A stretch of DNA of 8,256 nt from an uncultured Collinsella sp. (GTDB lineage: Bacteria; Actinomycetota; Coriobacteriia; Coriobacteriales; Coriobacteriaceae), in assembly GCA_938045085.1 (NCBI GenBank), contig CALINZ010000080.1, positions 1-8,256 of the forward strand. Direction: 5' to 3'. Of the stretch, positions 1 to 6,694 are shown in pieces; position 1 is the stretch's first letter; the number at the start of each line of letters is the position of its first letter. Made by a program: the position numbers and the translations under genes. The notes under the pieces were generated by a model. That model did no database searches, was not told the DNA's origin, and was given only the letters and a program-made list of their open reading frames with translations.

Positions 1-2
1 CG

Positions 3-497
3 CTTTTTGCGTTCTCGCTCGCCGGCTGCGGCGGAAATTCAATCGACAGCGCAAAGGCAAGCGATGCCGATTCCCAGGAAAAGACCGAACAGGCGGCCGA
101 TGCGCCCGAGGGCGCAAGCGCTGCCCCCATCACCGCCGACAAGGTGGCCGACGGCACCTATCCGATCACCGTAGATTCCAGCTCGAACATGTTCAGGATT
201 GTGGATGCCCAGCTCATCGTGGAAAACGGCTCCATGCACTGCGTGATGACACTTTCCGGCACGGGCTACGGCAAGCTCTTCATGGGCACGGGCGACGAGG
301 CTGCCGCCGCGAGCGAGGCCGACTTCATCCCCTATGTGGAAAACGTGGAAGGCAAGTACACCTACGACGTGCCCGTTGATGCGCTCGACGAGGACACCGC
401 CTGCGCCGCGTGGAGCATTAAAAGGGAGCGGTGGTACGACCGCACGCTCGTATTCGAATCCGCCGGCGTCGATCTGCGCGCCGACGCACTGAAGTAA
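3..497 (+). CDS. Lipoprotein with NEAT-like module, 5'-truncated by the window edge
   Basis: The reading frame is open from base 3 to the TAA at 495-497; its true start lies left of the window. The first visible residues, LFAFSLAGC, are the end of a lipoprotein signal peptide with lipobox LAGC, so the lipidated cysteine is at 27-29. An acidic, Ala/Ser-rich linker follows, then a beta-rich domain of about 100 residues from about base 147. Visible landmarks are SSNMFRIVDAQL, TLSGTGYGKLFMGTG, YTYDVPVDALDED and the closing KRERWYDRTLVFES. From memory this matches a family common in gut Firmicutes and Actinobacteria, often annotated as iron-transport associated and located beside FecCD-type transporters. 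The pattern resembles NEAT domains: a strand, a long insertion, a V-P-V strand, then a W-Y...F strand. The position of the first Tyr in the NEAT YxxxY heme motif appears to be Arg here. I infer an extracytoplasmic capture protein for heme or another iron complex. It lies 4 bases before the binding-protein gene, so the two are probably co-transcribed. The ligand is unproven. Confidence 0.75.
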   Translation, partial: LFAFSLAGCGGNSIDSAKASDADSQEKTEQAADAPEGASAAPITADKVADGTYPITVDSSSNMFRIVDAQLIVENGSMHCVMTLSGTGYGKLFMGTGDEAAAASEADFIPYVENVEGKYTYDVPVDALDEDTACAAWSIKRERWYDRTLVFESAGVDLRADALK

Positions 498-501
498 CGC
501 C

Positions 502-2076
502 ATGCGGTCGATTCTTCCCAAGGGGGAAAACAGGAAGCGCCGCAGCATCGCGGCGCGCGCGATCGCCTGCGTTCTCGTCGCCCTGCTCGCGCTTCCCTTC
601 GCGGGGTGCAGTGCGAGCCCGAACGTGACCGGTGCCACGGCGGGCTCTCAGGAATACACTGTGAGCGTCTCGCTTTCCGGCGGGTCAGGGCGCGCAAGCA
701 TCGCCTCGCCCACCACAATTGTGAAGGATGACGACACCTACACCGCGACCATCACCTGGTCGAGTTCGAACTACGACAAGATGACCGTCGACGGCGTGGA
801 CTACGCGCCCGTAAACGACGGCGGCAACTCCACGTTCGAGATACCCGTCACGCTCGACGAGGACATCGCCGTGTCGGCCGAGACCGTCGCCATGTCGACG
901 CCGCACACCATCGACTACACGCTCCACTTCGACTCATCCACCATGAAGGAGAAATCGGGCGACGATGCAAGCGGCGGCTCCCCTGCGGGAACGGCTTCAA
1001 GCGCCGCGGCCGACTTCCACAACGCTGATTTGGGCTGCGGCTGGGAGCCGACGGGGGCGCTTCAGCTTGAATACGCCAAGCACTTCACTGTCGACGAGTT
1101 CGAAGGCGGCTTGCGGCTTATCTGCGTTTCGAACGGGGAGCGCTTCCTCGTGGTGCCGCAAGATGCGAAGGTACCTGACGGGTTGAGCTCCGACATCGCG
1201 GTCATAAGACGCCCCGCCGACAAGGTGTACCTCGTGTCGTCGGCGACGATGTGCCTGGTCGACGCGCTCGATGCGAACGACAATATCTTAATGTCGGGCA
1301 CGAAGGCCGACGATTGCTCGGTCGCGGGCTTCAAAAGCGCGCTCGAAAGTGGGGCGATCGCCTACGGCGGCAAGTACAGCGCGCCCGACTACGAGCGAAT
1401 ATCGGTCTCGGGCTGCACGCTCGCCATCGAGAACACCATGATCAACCACACGCCCGATGTGAAGGAAAAGCTGCAGAAGCTCGGGCTCGTCGTGCTCACC
1501 GAACAGTCGTCGAGCGAGCCCGAAGCACTCGGGCGCGTCGAGTGGATTAAGCTTTTCGGCGTCCTGTTCGACAAGGAAGACGAGGCCGCGCACCTGTTCA
1601 ACGAGCAGAAGGCCCGCGTCGAGCAAACGTCGAGGCTCGCGTCGTCAGGTAAAACCGTGGCGTATTTCTACATTAACTCGAACGGGGCCGCCGTCACGCG
1701 GCGGGCGGGCGACTACGTGGCGCAGATGATCGAGCTTGCAGGCGGCAACTACGCGCTCGATGACGCGCAGACGGCGTCGACGTCAGGTTCGTCAGTAACG
1801 CTCGAAATGGAGCGCTTCTACGCGACGGCGAAGGATGCCGACATTATCGTCTACAACGGCACCATCGACGAATCGGTTGCCACCTTGAACGACTTCGTAG
1901 GCAAAAACGCGCTATTGTCGCAGTTCAAAGCCGTGAAGAACGGCAACGTCTGGGTCACAAGCGCCGCCAACATGTACCAGCAGATGACTTCCACCGCCGA
2001 CATTATCGACGAGCTGCACGGGGCGTTCACCGGCGATGACGCGAGCGACTTCCATTATCTGAGGAAGCTCGGCTAG
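502..2076 (+). CDS. FecB/BtuF-type substrate-binding lipoprotein with an N-terminal NEAT-like domain
   Basis: The 524-residue product has a basic N-terminus, a hydrophobic stretch (residues 17-35) and lipobox FAGC with Cys36, so it is probably membrane-anchored on the outer face. Residues about 50-145 form a beta-rich module (YTVSVSLSG, ATITWSSSNYDKMTVDG, FEIPV, MSTPHTIDYTLHF) resembling the module of the preceding lipoprotein. Residues about 146-172 are a Ser/Gly/Ala/Asp linker. The remainder is a periplasmic-binding-protein fold of the FecB/BtuF class (PF01497-like). Its hallmarks are MINHTPDVKEKLQKLGLVVL (312-331), then SSSEPEALGRVEWIKLFG (336-353), and a C-terminal lobe with GNVWVTSAAN (481-490). 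FecB-like proteins usually have about 300-350 residues, and the extra module accounts for the excess. It would deliver an iron complex, heme or corrinoid to the permease encoded next. There is no strong Shine-Dalgarno sequence before ATG 502, and translational coupling from the preceding gene is likely. H135-xxx-Y139 sits where NEAT proteins carry YxxxY, so the His may be a ligand; this is inference. Confidence 0.85.
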   Translation: MRSILPKGENRKRRSIAARAIACVLVALLALPFAGCSASPNVTGATAGSQEYTVSVSLSGGSGRASIASPTTIVKDDDTYTATITWSSSNYDKMTVDGVDYAPVNDGGNSTFEIPVTLDEDIAVSAETVAMSTPHTIDYTLHFDSSTMKEKSGDDASGGSPAGTASSAAADFHNADLGCGWEPTGALQLEYAKHFTVDEFEGGLRLICVSNGERFLVVPQDAKVPDGLSSDIAVIRRPADKVYLVSSATMCLVDALDANDNILMSGTKADDCSVAGFKSALESGAIAYGGKYSAPDYERISVSGCTLAIENTMINHTPDVKEKLQKLGLVVLTEQSSSEPEALGRVEWIKLFGVLFDKEDEAAHLFNEQKARVEQTSRLASSGKTVAYFYINSNGAAVTRRAGDYVAQMIELAGGNYALDDAQTASTSGSSVTLEMERFYATAKDADIIVYNGTIDESVATLNDFVGKNALLSQFKAVKNGNVWVTSAANMYQQMTSTADIIDELHGAFTGDDASDFHYLRKLG

Positions 2077-2080
2077 CACC

Positions 2081-3121
2081 ATGAGAAGCCGACTTTCCAT
2101 GGCATACGACGAATCGGGGCGCGTCGCACGGTGTCGCGTCGTGACGGCGCTGCTCGCTGTTGTCCTCATCGTGCTCGTCGGGGCCAACCTGTGCATCGGG
2201 AGCGTGCTCGTGCCCGCAGACCACATCCCCGGCATCCTTTCGGGCGGCGCGGCCAATTCCATGGAAAGCCAAGTCATCTGGGAGATTCGCCTGCCGCGCG
2301 TGCTTTCAGCCGTGCTTCTCGGCGGGGCACTTTCGCTCTCCGGGTTCCTGCTGCAGACGTTTTTCAACAACCCCATCGCCGACCCGTTCATCTTGGGCGT
2401 CTCCTCGGGCGCAAAGTTCGTCGTCGCGCTTACGATGATCGTGCTTCTGGGCGCGAACCAGGCCATGTCCTCGCCGGCCATGGTGGCCGCAGCGTTTCTG
2501 GGATCGCTTATCACCATCGGCTTCGTGCTCCTCATCGCACGGCGCATAAGTTCCATGGCCATGCTCATCGTGGCGGGCGTCATGGTGGGATACATCTGCT
2601 CGGCGGCGACGAACTTTCTCATCGCCTTCGCCGACGACCAGTCCATCGTGAACCTGCACAACTGGTCTTTGGGTAGCTTCTCGGGTTCGAGCTGGGACGA
2701 CATCGCGGTCATCGCGGTCGTGGTGATCACCGTGAGCGCATGCGTATTCGCGATATCGAAGCCCCTTTCCGCCTTCCAGCTGGGAGAAGCCTACGCGAAA
2801 AGCGTCGGCGTGAACGTCGCACGCTTCCGCGTGGTGCTCGTCCTTCTAGCGAGCATGCTCTCCGCCTGCGTGACCGCGTTCGCTGGTCCGCTGTCGTTCG
2901 TAGGCATCGCGGTTCCGCATCTCGTTAAGTCGGCGCTGAAGTCGTCGAAGCCCATCCGCGTGATTCCTGCGTGCTTCTTGGGAGGCGCCATCTTCTGCGC
3001 GGGCTGCGATTTGATCGCGCGCACGCTGTTCTCCCCCGTCGAGCTTTCCATCAGCGCCGTCACCGCCATCTTCGGCGCGCCGGTGGTTATCGCACTCATG
3101 TTGAAGAAGCGGGTGAGGTAG
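2081..3121 (+). CDS. FecCD/BtuC-family ABC importer permease
   Basis: The 346-residue product is an integral membrane protein with about nine or ten hydrophobic segments, at roughly residues 19-41, 75-95, 105-126, 132-153, 159-183, 206-225, 250-278, 294-314 and 326-341. FecCD-family landmarks are RLPR (70-73), NNPIADPFILGVSSGA (96-111), GPLSFVGIAVPH (269-280) and the near-terminal VTAIFGAPV (327-335). Residues 232-250 (QLGEAYAKSVGVNVARFR region) form the cytoplasmic coupling segment that contacts the ATPase. No second permease follows, so the channel is presumably a homodimer, as in BtuCD. The gene starts 4 bases after the binding-protein stop and its stop abuts the ATPase start. ATG 2081 has only a distant purine-rich GAGGAAG (about 13 bases away). 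An internal ATG at 2099 would also leave a complete protein, so the exact start is uncertain. Confidence 0.9.
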   Translation: MRSRLSMAYDESGRVARCRVVTALLAVVLIVLVGANLCIGSVLVPADHIPGILSGGAANSMESQVIWEIRLPRVLSAVLLGGALSLSGFLLQTFFNNPIADPFILGVSSGAKFVVALTMIVLLGANQAMSSPAMVAAAFLGSLITIGFVLLIARRISSMAMLIVAGVMVGYICSAATNFLIAFADDQSIVNLHNWSLGSFSGSSWDDIAVIAVVVITVSACVFAISKPLSAFQLGEAYAKSVGVNVARFRVVLVLLASMLSACVTAFAGPLSFVGIAVPHLVKSALKSSKPIRVIPACFLGGAIFCAGCDLIARTLFSPVELSISAVTAIFGAPVVIALMLKKRVR

Positions 3122-4438
3122 ATGGGGAAATTCGTGCCGCAGCCCAAAACGCTCGGAAGGGACATTCCGTGCTTAGACAGTCCTAAGCTCGCACGAAAGC
3201 GCCAGAAGGCACTTTCGGCTCGTGCGGAACTGCACGCGGAACGCCTCCTCCGAGCGGAGTCGAACCTCGAAACCCCGGTCGAAACGCAGGCTGACGGAGC
3301 GCCGCTTTTCCGCATAAGCGACCTGTCGGCGGGCTACGACAAGAAGGTCGTAGTCGAAGGCGTCGATCTGGAGGTTCGCGCGGGCGACGTCGTGGCGCTC
3401 ATCGGGCCGAACGGCTCGGGCAAGTCGACCATCTTGAAAACCATCACGCGCCATCTGGCACCGCTTGCCGGCGCGGTCGAGCTCGACGGGCGGGAGATTT
3501 CCCGATGGAAGACGGCGGAATTCGCAAGGAACCTTGCCGTTATGCTGACAGATCGACCCCGGACCGAGCTCCTCACCTGCCGCGATATCGTAGAGGCGGG
3601 AAGGCATCCCTACACCGGGCGAATGGGAACACTTTCGCCTGACGACCATAGTCGGGTCGACGAGGCCATGAAAACCGCACATGTGGAAGAGCTCGCCGAG
3701 CGCGACTTCATGCAGATAAGCGACGGGCAACGCCAGCGCGTCATGCTCGCACGCGCCATCGCGCAGGATCCGCGTGTGCTCGTGCTCGACGAGCCCACAT
3801 CGTATCTCGATATCCGCTACCAGATCGACCTGCTGCGAATACTTCGCCACCTTGCGAAATCGCGGAATGTGGCTGTCATCATGTCCATCCACGAACTCGA
3901 GCTCGCGCAGAAAAGCGCCGACAAGGTGATTTGCGTGAAGGACGGTCGGGTCTTCCGCGCCGGCGCACCCGAGGACATATTCACGCGCGAGACGATTGGC
4001 GAGCTCTACGGCCTTCAACATGGCACCTTCAACGAGCGCTTCGGCAGCGTGGAAATTGGGCGCCCACACGGCGATGCGCACACGTTCGTCATCGCCGGCG
4101 CAGGTACGGGGTCAGCTGTGTTTCGCCAGCTCATCCGGCAGGGCAAGGCGTTCTACGCGGGCATTCTGCACGAAGGGGACATCGACTGCGAGCTCGCGCG
4201 CGACCTGGCGACGGAATGCGTGGCCGAGCGCGCCTTCGAGCCGATCGGGGATAAAACCATAGCCCGCGCCAAAGAGCTCCTCGTCCACTGCGCGCGCCTT
4301 ATCGTGTGCCCCGCTGCCTTCGGCACCATAAACGCCCGCAACGCAGAGCTCGTCGAGTTCGCACGATCGCATGGTATCGAGGTCATGCAAGCGTGCGAAG
4401 GCGCATCGGAGGATTCCCATTTGGAGTGGGAAGGATAA
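3122..4438 (+). CDS. FecE/BtuD-like ABC importer ATPase with a fused C-terminal Rossmann-like domain
   Basis: The 438-residue product powers the importer encoded just upstream. The ATPase core spans about residues 61-300: Walker A GPNGSGKST (95-103), signature ISDGQRQRV (199-207), Walker B VLVLDEP (219-225), D-loop SYLD (227-230) and switch His257 in MSIHEL. Where most ABC proteins carry the Q-loop glutamine, this one reads VMLTDRP (140-146), so the Gln is absent. A similar LTD/LTE sequence occurs, from memory, in some FecE-like ATPases. Typical FecE proteins have about 255-265 residues. This one adds about 60 basic/charged residues at the N-terminus and about 120 at the C-terminus. The C-terminal part (about 319-425) has an alternating alpha/beta look and a glycine-rich VIAGAGTGSAVFRQL (323-337), resembling the extension known in some archaeal BtuD-type ATPases. 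ATG 3122 follows the permease stop directly, with GAGG only 3 bases away; GTG 3134 is a possible alternative start. Confidence 0.88.
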   Translation: MGKFVPQPKTLGRDIPCLDSPKLARKRQKALSARAELHAERLLRAESNLETPVETQADGAPLFRISDLSAGYDKKVVVEGVDLEVRAGDVVALIGPNGSGKSTILKTITRHLAPLAGAVELDGREISRWKTAEFARNLAVMLTDRPRTELLTCRDIVEAGRHPYTGRMGTLSPDDHSRVDEAMKTAHVEELAERDFMQISDGQRQRVMLARAIAQDPRVLVLDEPTSYLDIRYQIDLLRILRHLAKSRNVAVIMSIHELELAQKSADKVICVKDGRVFRAGAPEDIFTRETIGELYGLQHGTFNERFGSVEIGRPHGDAHTFVIAGAGTGSAVFRQLIRQGKAFYAGILHEGDIDCELARDLATECVAERAFEPIGDKTIARAKELLVHCARLIVCPAAFGTINARNAELVEFARSHGIEVMQACEGASEDSHLEWEG

Positions 4439-4455
4439 ACTGAACTTTCTTTTAA

Positions 4456-4548
4456 GGATCCTCAGGCTACAGCTCCTGCGCCGGCGAGGTCTACAAGGCG
4501 CCGGAGAACCTCGTGAACAGGAATTTCCACGCCGACGAGCCCAACTAG
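4456..4548 (+). pseudogene. IS3-family transposase (orfB) remnant
   Basis: This frame lies between two stop codons (TAA 4453-4455 and TAG 4546-4548) and encodes 30 residues with no start codon. It includes GYSSCAGEVYKAPENLVNRN and then FHADEPN. This matches the conserved stretch just before the DDE catalytic core in IS3-family OrfB transposases, where YSSYxGEI, then APENLVNRDFHAD and KPNxxWxTDITEF are typical. The stop falls exactly where the W-x-TDITEF segment would begin, so the catalytic part is missing, as is everything upstream. No terminal inverted repeats are visible. The fragment occupies nearly the whole gap between the ATPase gene and the convergent TetR gene. It is a decayed relic and cannot be functional. 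Confidence 0.7.
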
Positions 4549-4550
4549 GC

Positions 4551-5162
4551 CTAATCCAAGCGAGATTCCAGACTCGACAGACCATTGAGAGTCAGATCGT
4601 TGGCGACCTCAGAGACACGCTCGATAGGAACCGAGCCGTCAGACAGTGCCCACGTGCGATAGATACCGATAATGCCCGACAGCAAAAACGCCAGATAGTA
4701 ATCGAACATCTCGTCCTTGAGACCTTGGGGCAACAGATCGCGCTCGGCAATCTCGTGTTCGAGCGGCGCACGAAGACGAGCCATAAAATCATCGAGCGGA
4801 ATGTTCTCGATCAGCTGACGATTGAGCACCAAGTTGTTGCACAGTGCCTCGTTAACGGTTTTAAAGAAGGTCGCCGCCGCGCCAAGAGCGCGCTCGTTGG
4901 TGTCGCCGTCCATTGAAGCAAGCGTTTTCTCGACCGAGTCGACAATCATCTCCACCACATCGACGGCAATGGCATCGAGCAGGCCGTCAACCGTACCAAA
5001 GTGTACGTAAAAGGTCTTGCGGTCGACATTGGCCTCGCGCGCGATGGCACTCACCGTAATGTCTGCCAGCGGCTTTTCCATGAGCAGGCGCTCGAAAGCC
5101 GAAAGGATGGCATTACGGCTGCGAACGATGCGACGATCAAGACGCGGTTTGCTGGTTGCCAT
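4551..5162 (-). CDS. TetR/AcrR-family transcriptional regulator
   Basis: The 203-residue product begins at MATSKPRLDRR. This start is preferred because AAGGGA lies about 8 bases upstream. A longer frame from 5189 (MLAYRRD) lacks a ribosome-binding site. Residues about 10-60 are a TetR-type helix-turn-helix: RNAILSAFERLL, ITVSAIAREANVDRKTFYVHF, then GLLDAIAVDVVE. The recognition helix ends in the characteristic TFYxHF. The helical C-terminal part (about 65-195) is the ligand/dimer domain. Its YYLAFLLSGIIGIYRTWALS pattern is like the C-terminal domain of DhaS-type TetR proteins (family knowledge, moderate). A 7-10-7 inverted repeat lies 44 bases upstream and may be an autoregulatory operator. 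The gene follows the membrane-protein gene on the same strand after 116 bases, making that gene one possible target. The 3' end lies 2 bases from the transposase relic. Ligand and regulon are unknown. Confidence 0.88.
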   Translation of the reverse strand: MATSKPRLDRRIVRSRNAILSAFERLLMEKPLADITVSAIAREANVDRKTFYVHFGTVDGLLDAIAVDVVEMIVDSVEKTLASMDGDTNERALGAAATFFKTVNEALCNNLVLNRQLIENIPLDDFMARLRAPLEHEIAERDLLPQGLKDEMFDYYLAFLLSGIIGIYRTWALSDGSVPIERVSEVANDLTLNGLSSLESRLD

Positions 5163-5205
5163 GGGCGTGTCCCTTCGATATGCGAGCATTCATCAACAGA
5201 TGAGA

Positions 5206-5229
5206 GATAATCTACGTAAGAGGATTATC
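5206..5229. promoter_or_regulatory. Inverted repeat, candidate TetR operator
   Basis: GATAATC at 5206-5212 and GATTATC at 5223-5229 are perfect reverse complements, 10 bases apart, giving a 24-bp dyad. It sits in the 116-bp gap upstream of the TetR gene, 44 bases before its start. Size and position suit a TetR-dimer operator, and the AT-rich halves could overlap a -10 element (GATTAT or GATAAT on the minus strand). No convincing -35 box was found. Binding is inference. Confidence 0.45.
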
Positions 5230-5278
5230 CCCCATACAGCACAAATATGCCCCGCATCATGAAGAACGCACGACTGCC

Positions 5279-6586
5279 CTACTGCGACTTAGGGTGCTTC
5301 TTCTTATTGAGTGCCGACGGAGATACGCGAATACCATCGCCTGTCTGGCGCACATAGGCTTTATGAGCCGGCTTAGCGGTCCCAGAAGCCTTCTGAGCGT
5401 GCTTCTTGGGATCAACGGTAACAGCATTCGTGGGGTGCGGCTTAGTGGGCGCAGAGGGCGTCTGAGGCGTGCGGCCGAGCTTGCGCATCACGCGATCCCA
5501 GCGCGCATGGATGCTCTCGTTGTGGGCGCTCTTAAGTCCCAACAGGGGCGCAGCCAAAATGGTCGGCGCAATAAACGTAATGAGACGCCACAGCAGATAG
5601 CCGGCGGTCGAAGCCGACCCAAAGAAATGACCCAAGAACAATGCAAAGCCGCCCTCAGCGCCACCAGTTCCACCGGGCAGGGGGACCGCAGAGCTCAACA
5701 GCTGGACAAAGGCGCTCGCGGCCATGACCGAGAAAAAGTCGACCTCATGGTGGCCAAAGGCAAGCATCAGGAAATACGGCACCAGATAGAAAAACGCGAG
5801 CTGCAGCATGGTGATAAACACGGTGAGCAGCATGGAAGAAAAATGTCCGGCCGAAAGCTTGAACTTCTCGGAGAAGGAGTAGATCTCGCCATCGACAAAC
5901 GTGCGCCAACCCTCGATCTTAGTGGCCGAGACACCAATGCGCTCGAGCCAATTGATGATGCAATGGGCGACGCGCGTGACGGTCTTAGGCATGAGAGCGA
6001 CGGCGAAGATGCCCAGCAAGATGCAGCAGTGCCCACCAAAGCTAAAGACGCACAGCAGCGTCATGTCGCCATAGCGCTCGGCAAAAAACGGCATGCGAGC
6101 AAGCAGTAGGATAGCGCCCCAGGCAACGAGGCCAAACTGATACACGATAAAGCGCGTGAACTGCGTGGCTCCGGCCTCGCCGACATTTTGGCCCGCCTTG
6201 GTCAGGCGGTAGATCTGGGCGGGAGTCGAGCCCATCATCATAGGTGTGAGGTTGCCAAAGAAGATGCCACTCGCCTCGACCGAGATCAGGTCGCGAATGC
6301 CAACGGGTGAATCGGGGTCGAGCCAGACAGCGATCGCATAGGCCACAATGCCAAAGAACAGATACATGAACATGCAAAGACACGCGACAACGAGCCATGA
6401 CGCCTGGACGCTCGACATAGCGGCCCAGAACTGCCCCATCTGCCCGGTTACCACCAGATAGACGATATAACCCACCAGTACGACGCCGATAAAGATGGCG
6501 CCGCGGCGTGCGCTCTTATTGTCATCTCCGCCCGAGGCCTCAACCTCGACCTGGGGCTTAGACGTATGCTGAGAGGACTCCGTCAT
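5279..6586 (-). CDS. Flippase-like integral membrane protein (YbhN / MprF N-terminal domain family)
   Basis: The start is ATG at 6584-6586, preceded by AGAAGGAG about 5 bases away. An upstream in-frame ATG at 6652 lacks such a site and lies beyond the likely promoter. The 435-residue product has a hydrophilic N-terminus (1-28), about seven or eight membrane segments (about 29-47, 62-88, 143-165, 175-199, 248-277, 285-303, 328-350) and a basic, Pro/Lys/Ala-rich tail of about 80 residues. Family landmarks of the lysyl-phosphatidylglycerol synthase transmembrane region (UPF0104/YbhN, AglD) are NLTPMMMGSTPAQIYRL (112-128) and VPLPGGTGGAEGGF (301-314). The soluble aminoacyl-phosphatidylglycerol synthase domain of MprF is absent. 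It therefore cannot itself lysinylate lipids, and a role in moving a lipid or lipid-linked precursor across the membrane is inferred. The tail probably faces the cytoplasm and contacts anionic lipid or nucleic acid; that is speculative. Confidence 0.85.
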   Translation of the reverse strand: MTESSQHTSKPQVEVEASGGDDNKSARRGAIFIGVVLVGYIVYLVVTGQMGQFWAAMSSVQASWLVVACLCMFMYLFFGIVAYAIAVWLDPDSPVGIRDLISVEASGIFFGNLTPMMMGSTPAQIYRLTKAGQNVGEAGATQFTRFIVYQFGLVAWGAILLLARMPFFAERYGDMTLLCVFSFGGHCCILLGIFAVALMPKTVTRVAHCIINWLERIGVSATKIEGWRTFVDGEIYSFSEKFKLSAGHFSSMLLTVFITMLQLAFFYLVPYFLMLAFGHHEVDFFSVMAASAFVQLLSSAVPLPGGTGGAEGGFALFLGHFFGSASTAGYLLWRLITFIAPTILAAPLLGLKSAHNESIHARWDRVMRKLGRTPQTPSAPTKPHPTNAVTVDPKKHAQKASGTAKPAHKAYVRQTGDGIRVSPSALNKKKHPKSQ

Positions 6587-6607
6587 GAGACTCCTTCTAA
6601 CAGTCAA

Positions 6608-6622
6608 AATATCTTGGATATT
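6608..6622. repeat. Perfect 15-bp inverted repeat beside the membrane-protein promoter
   Basis: AATATC, spacer TTG, GATATT form a perfect 6-3-6 dyad. It lies 22 bases upstream of the membrane-protein start and overlaps the proposed -10 box (6620-6625) and transcription start. It could be an operator or simply an AT-rich coincidence; in RNA it would be only a weak hairpin. Confidence 0.35.
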
Positions 6623-6648
6623 GTACCCGCAAGGACCATAGACAGAAC
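6620..6648 (-). promoter_or_regulatory. Probable promoter of the flippase-like gene
   Basis: On the minus strand TACAAT at 6625-6620 matches the sigma-70 -10 consensus at five of six bases. The -35 region about 17 bases further upstream (GTTCTG/TTCTGT, about 6643-6648) is poor. The implied 5' leader is about 25-30 bases and ends in the strong AGAAGGAG site. A separate promoter is expected because a terminator closes the tRNA unit just upstream. Confidence 0.4.
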
Positions 6649-6694
6649 GCAAAGCTCTGGTTCAAACGGGAATTGCAGACGGTTGTTTGAAAAT

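Noticed and set aside
1912..2730. Minus-strand 272-residue frame spanning the end of the binding-protein gene and most of the permease gene
   Set aside because: It crosses two well-supported plus-strand genes, has a biased Met/Thr/Ser/Arg composition and no family features.
3173..4081. Minus-strand 302-residue frame opposite the ATPase gene
   Set aside because: It is antisense to intact Walker and signature motifs and has no recognisable domain of its own.
4439..4550. Bidirectional terminator between the convergent ATPase and TetR genes
   Set aside because: CGAGGT/ACCTCG and GCCGG/CCGGC-like pairings exist but no stem is followed by a T-tract; the stretch is better explained as a transposase relic.
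5294..6109. Plus-strand 271-residue frame opposite the membrane-protein gene
   Set aside because: It is a shadow frame in GC-rich DNA: low-complexity Arg/Gln/Lys composition, no recognisable domain, and fully antisense to a well-supported gene.
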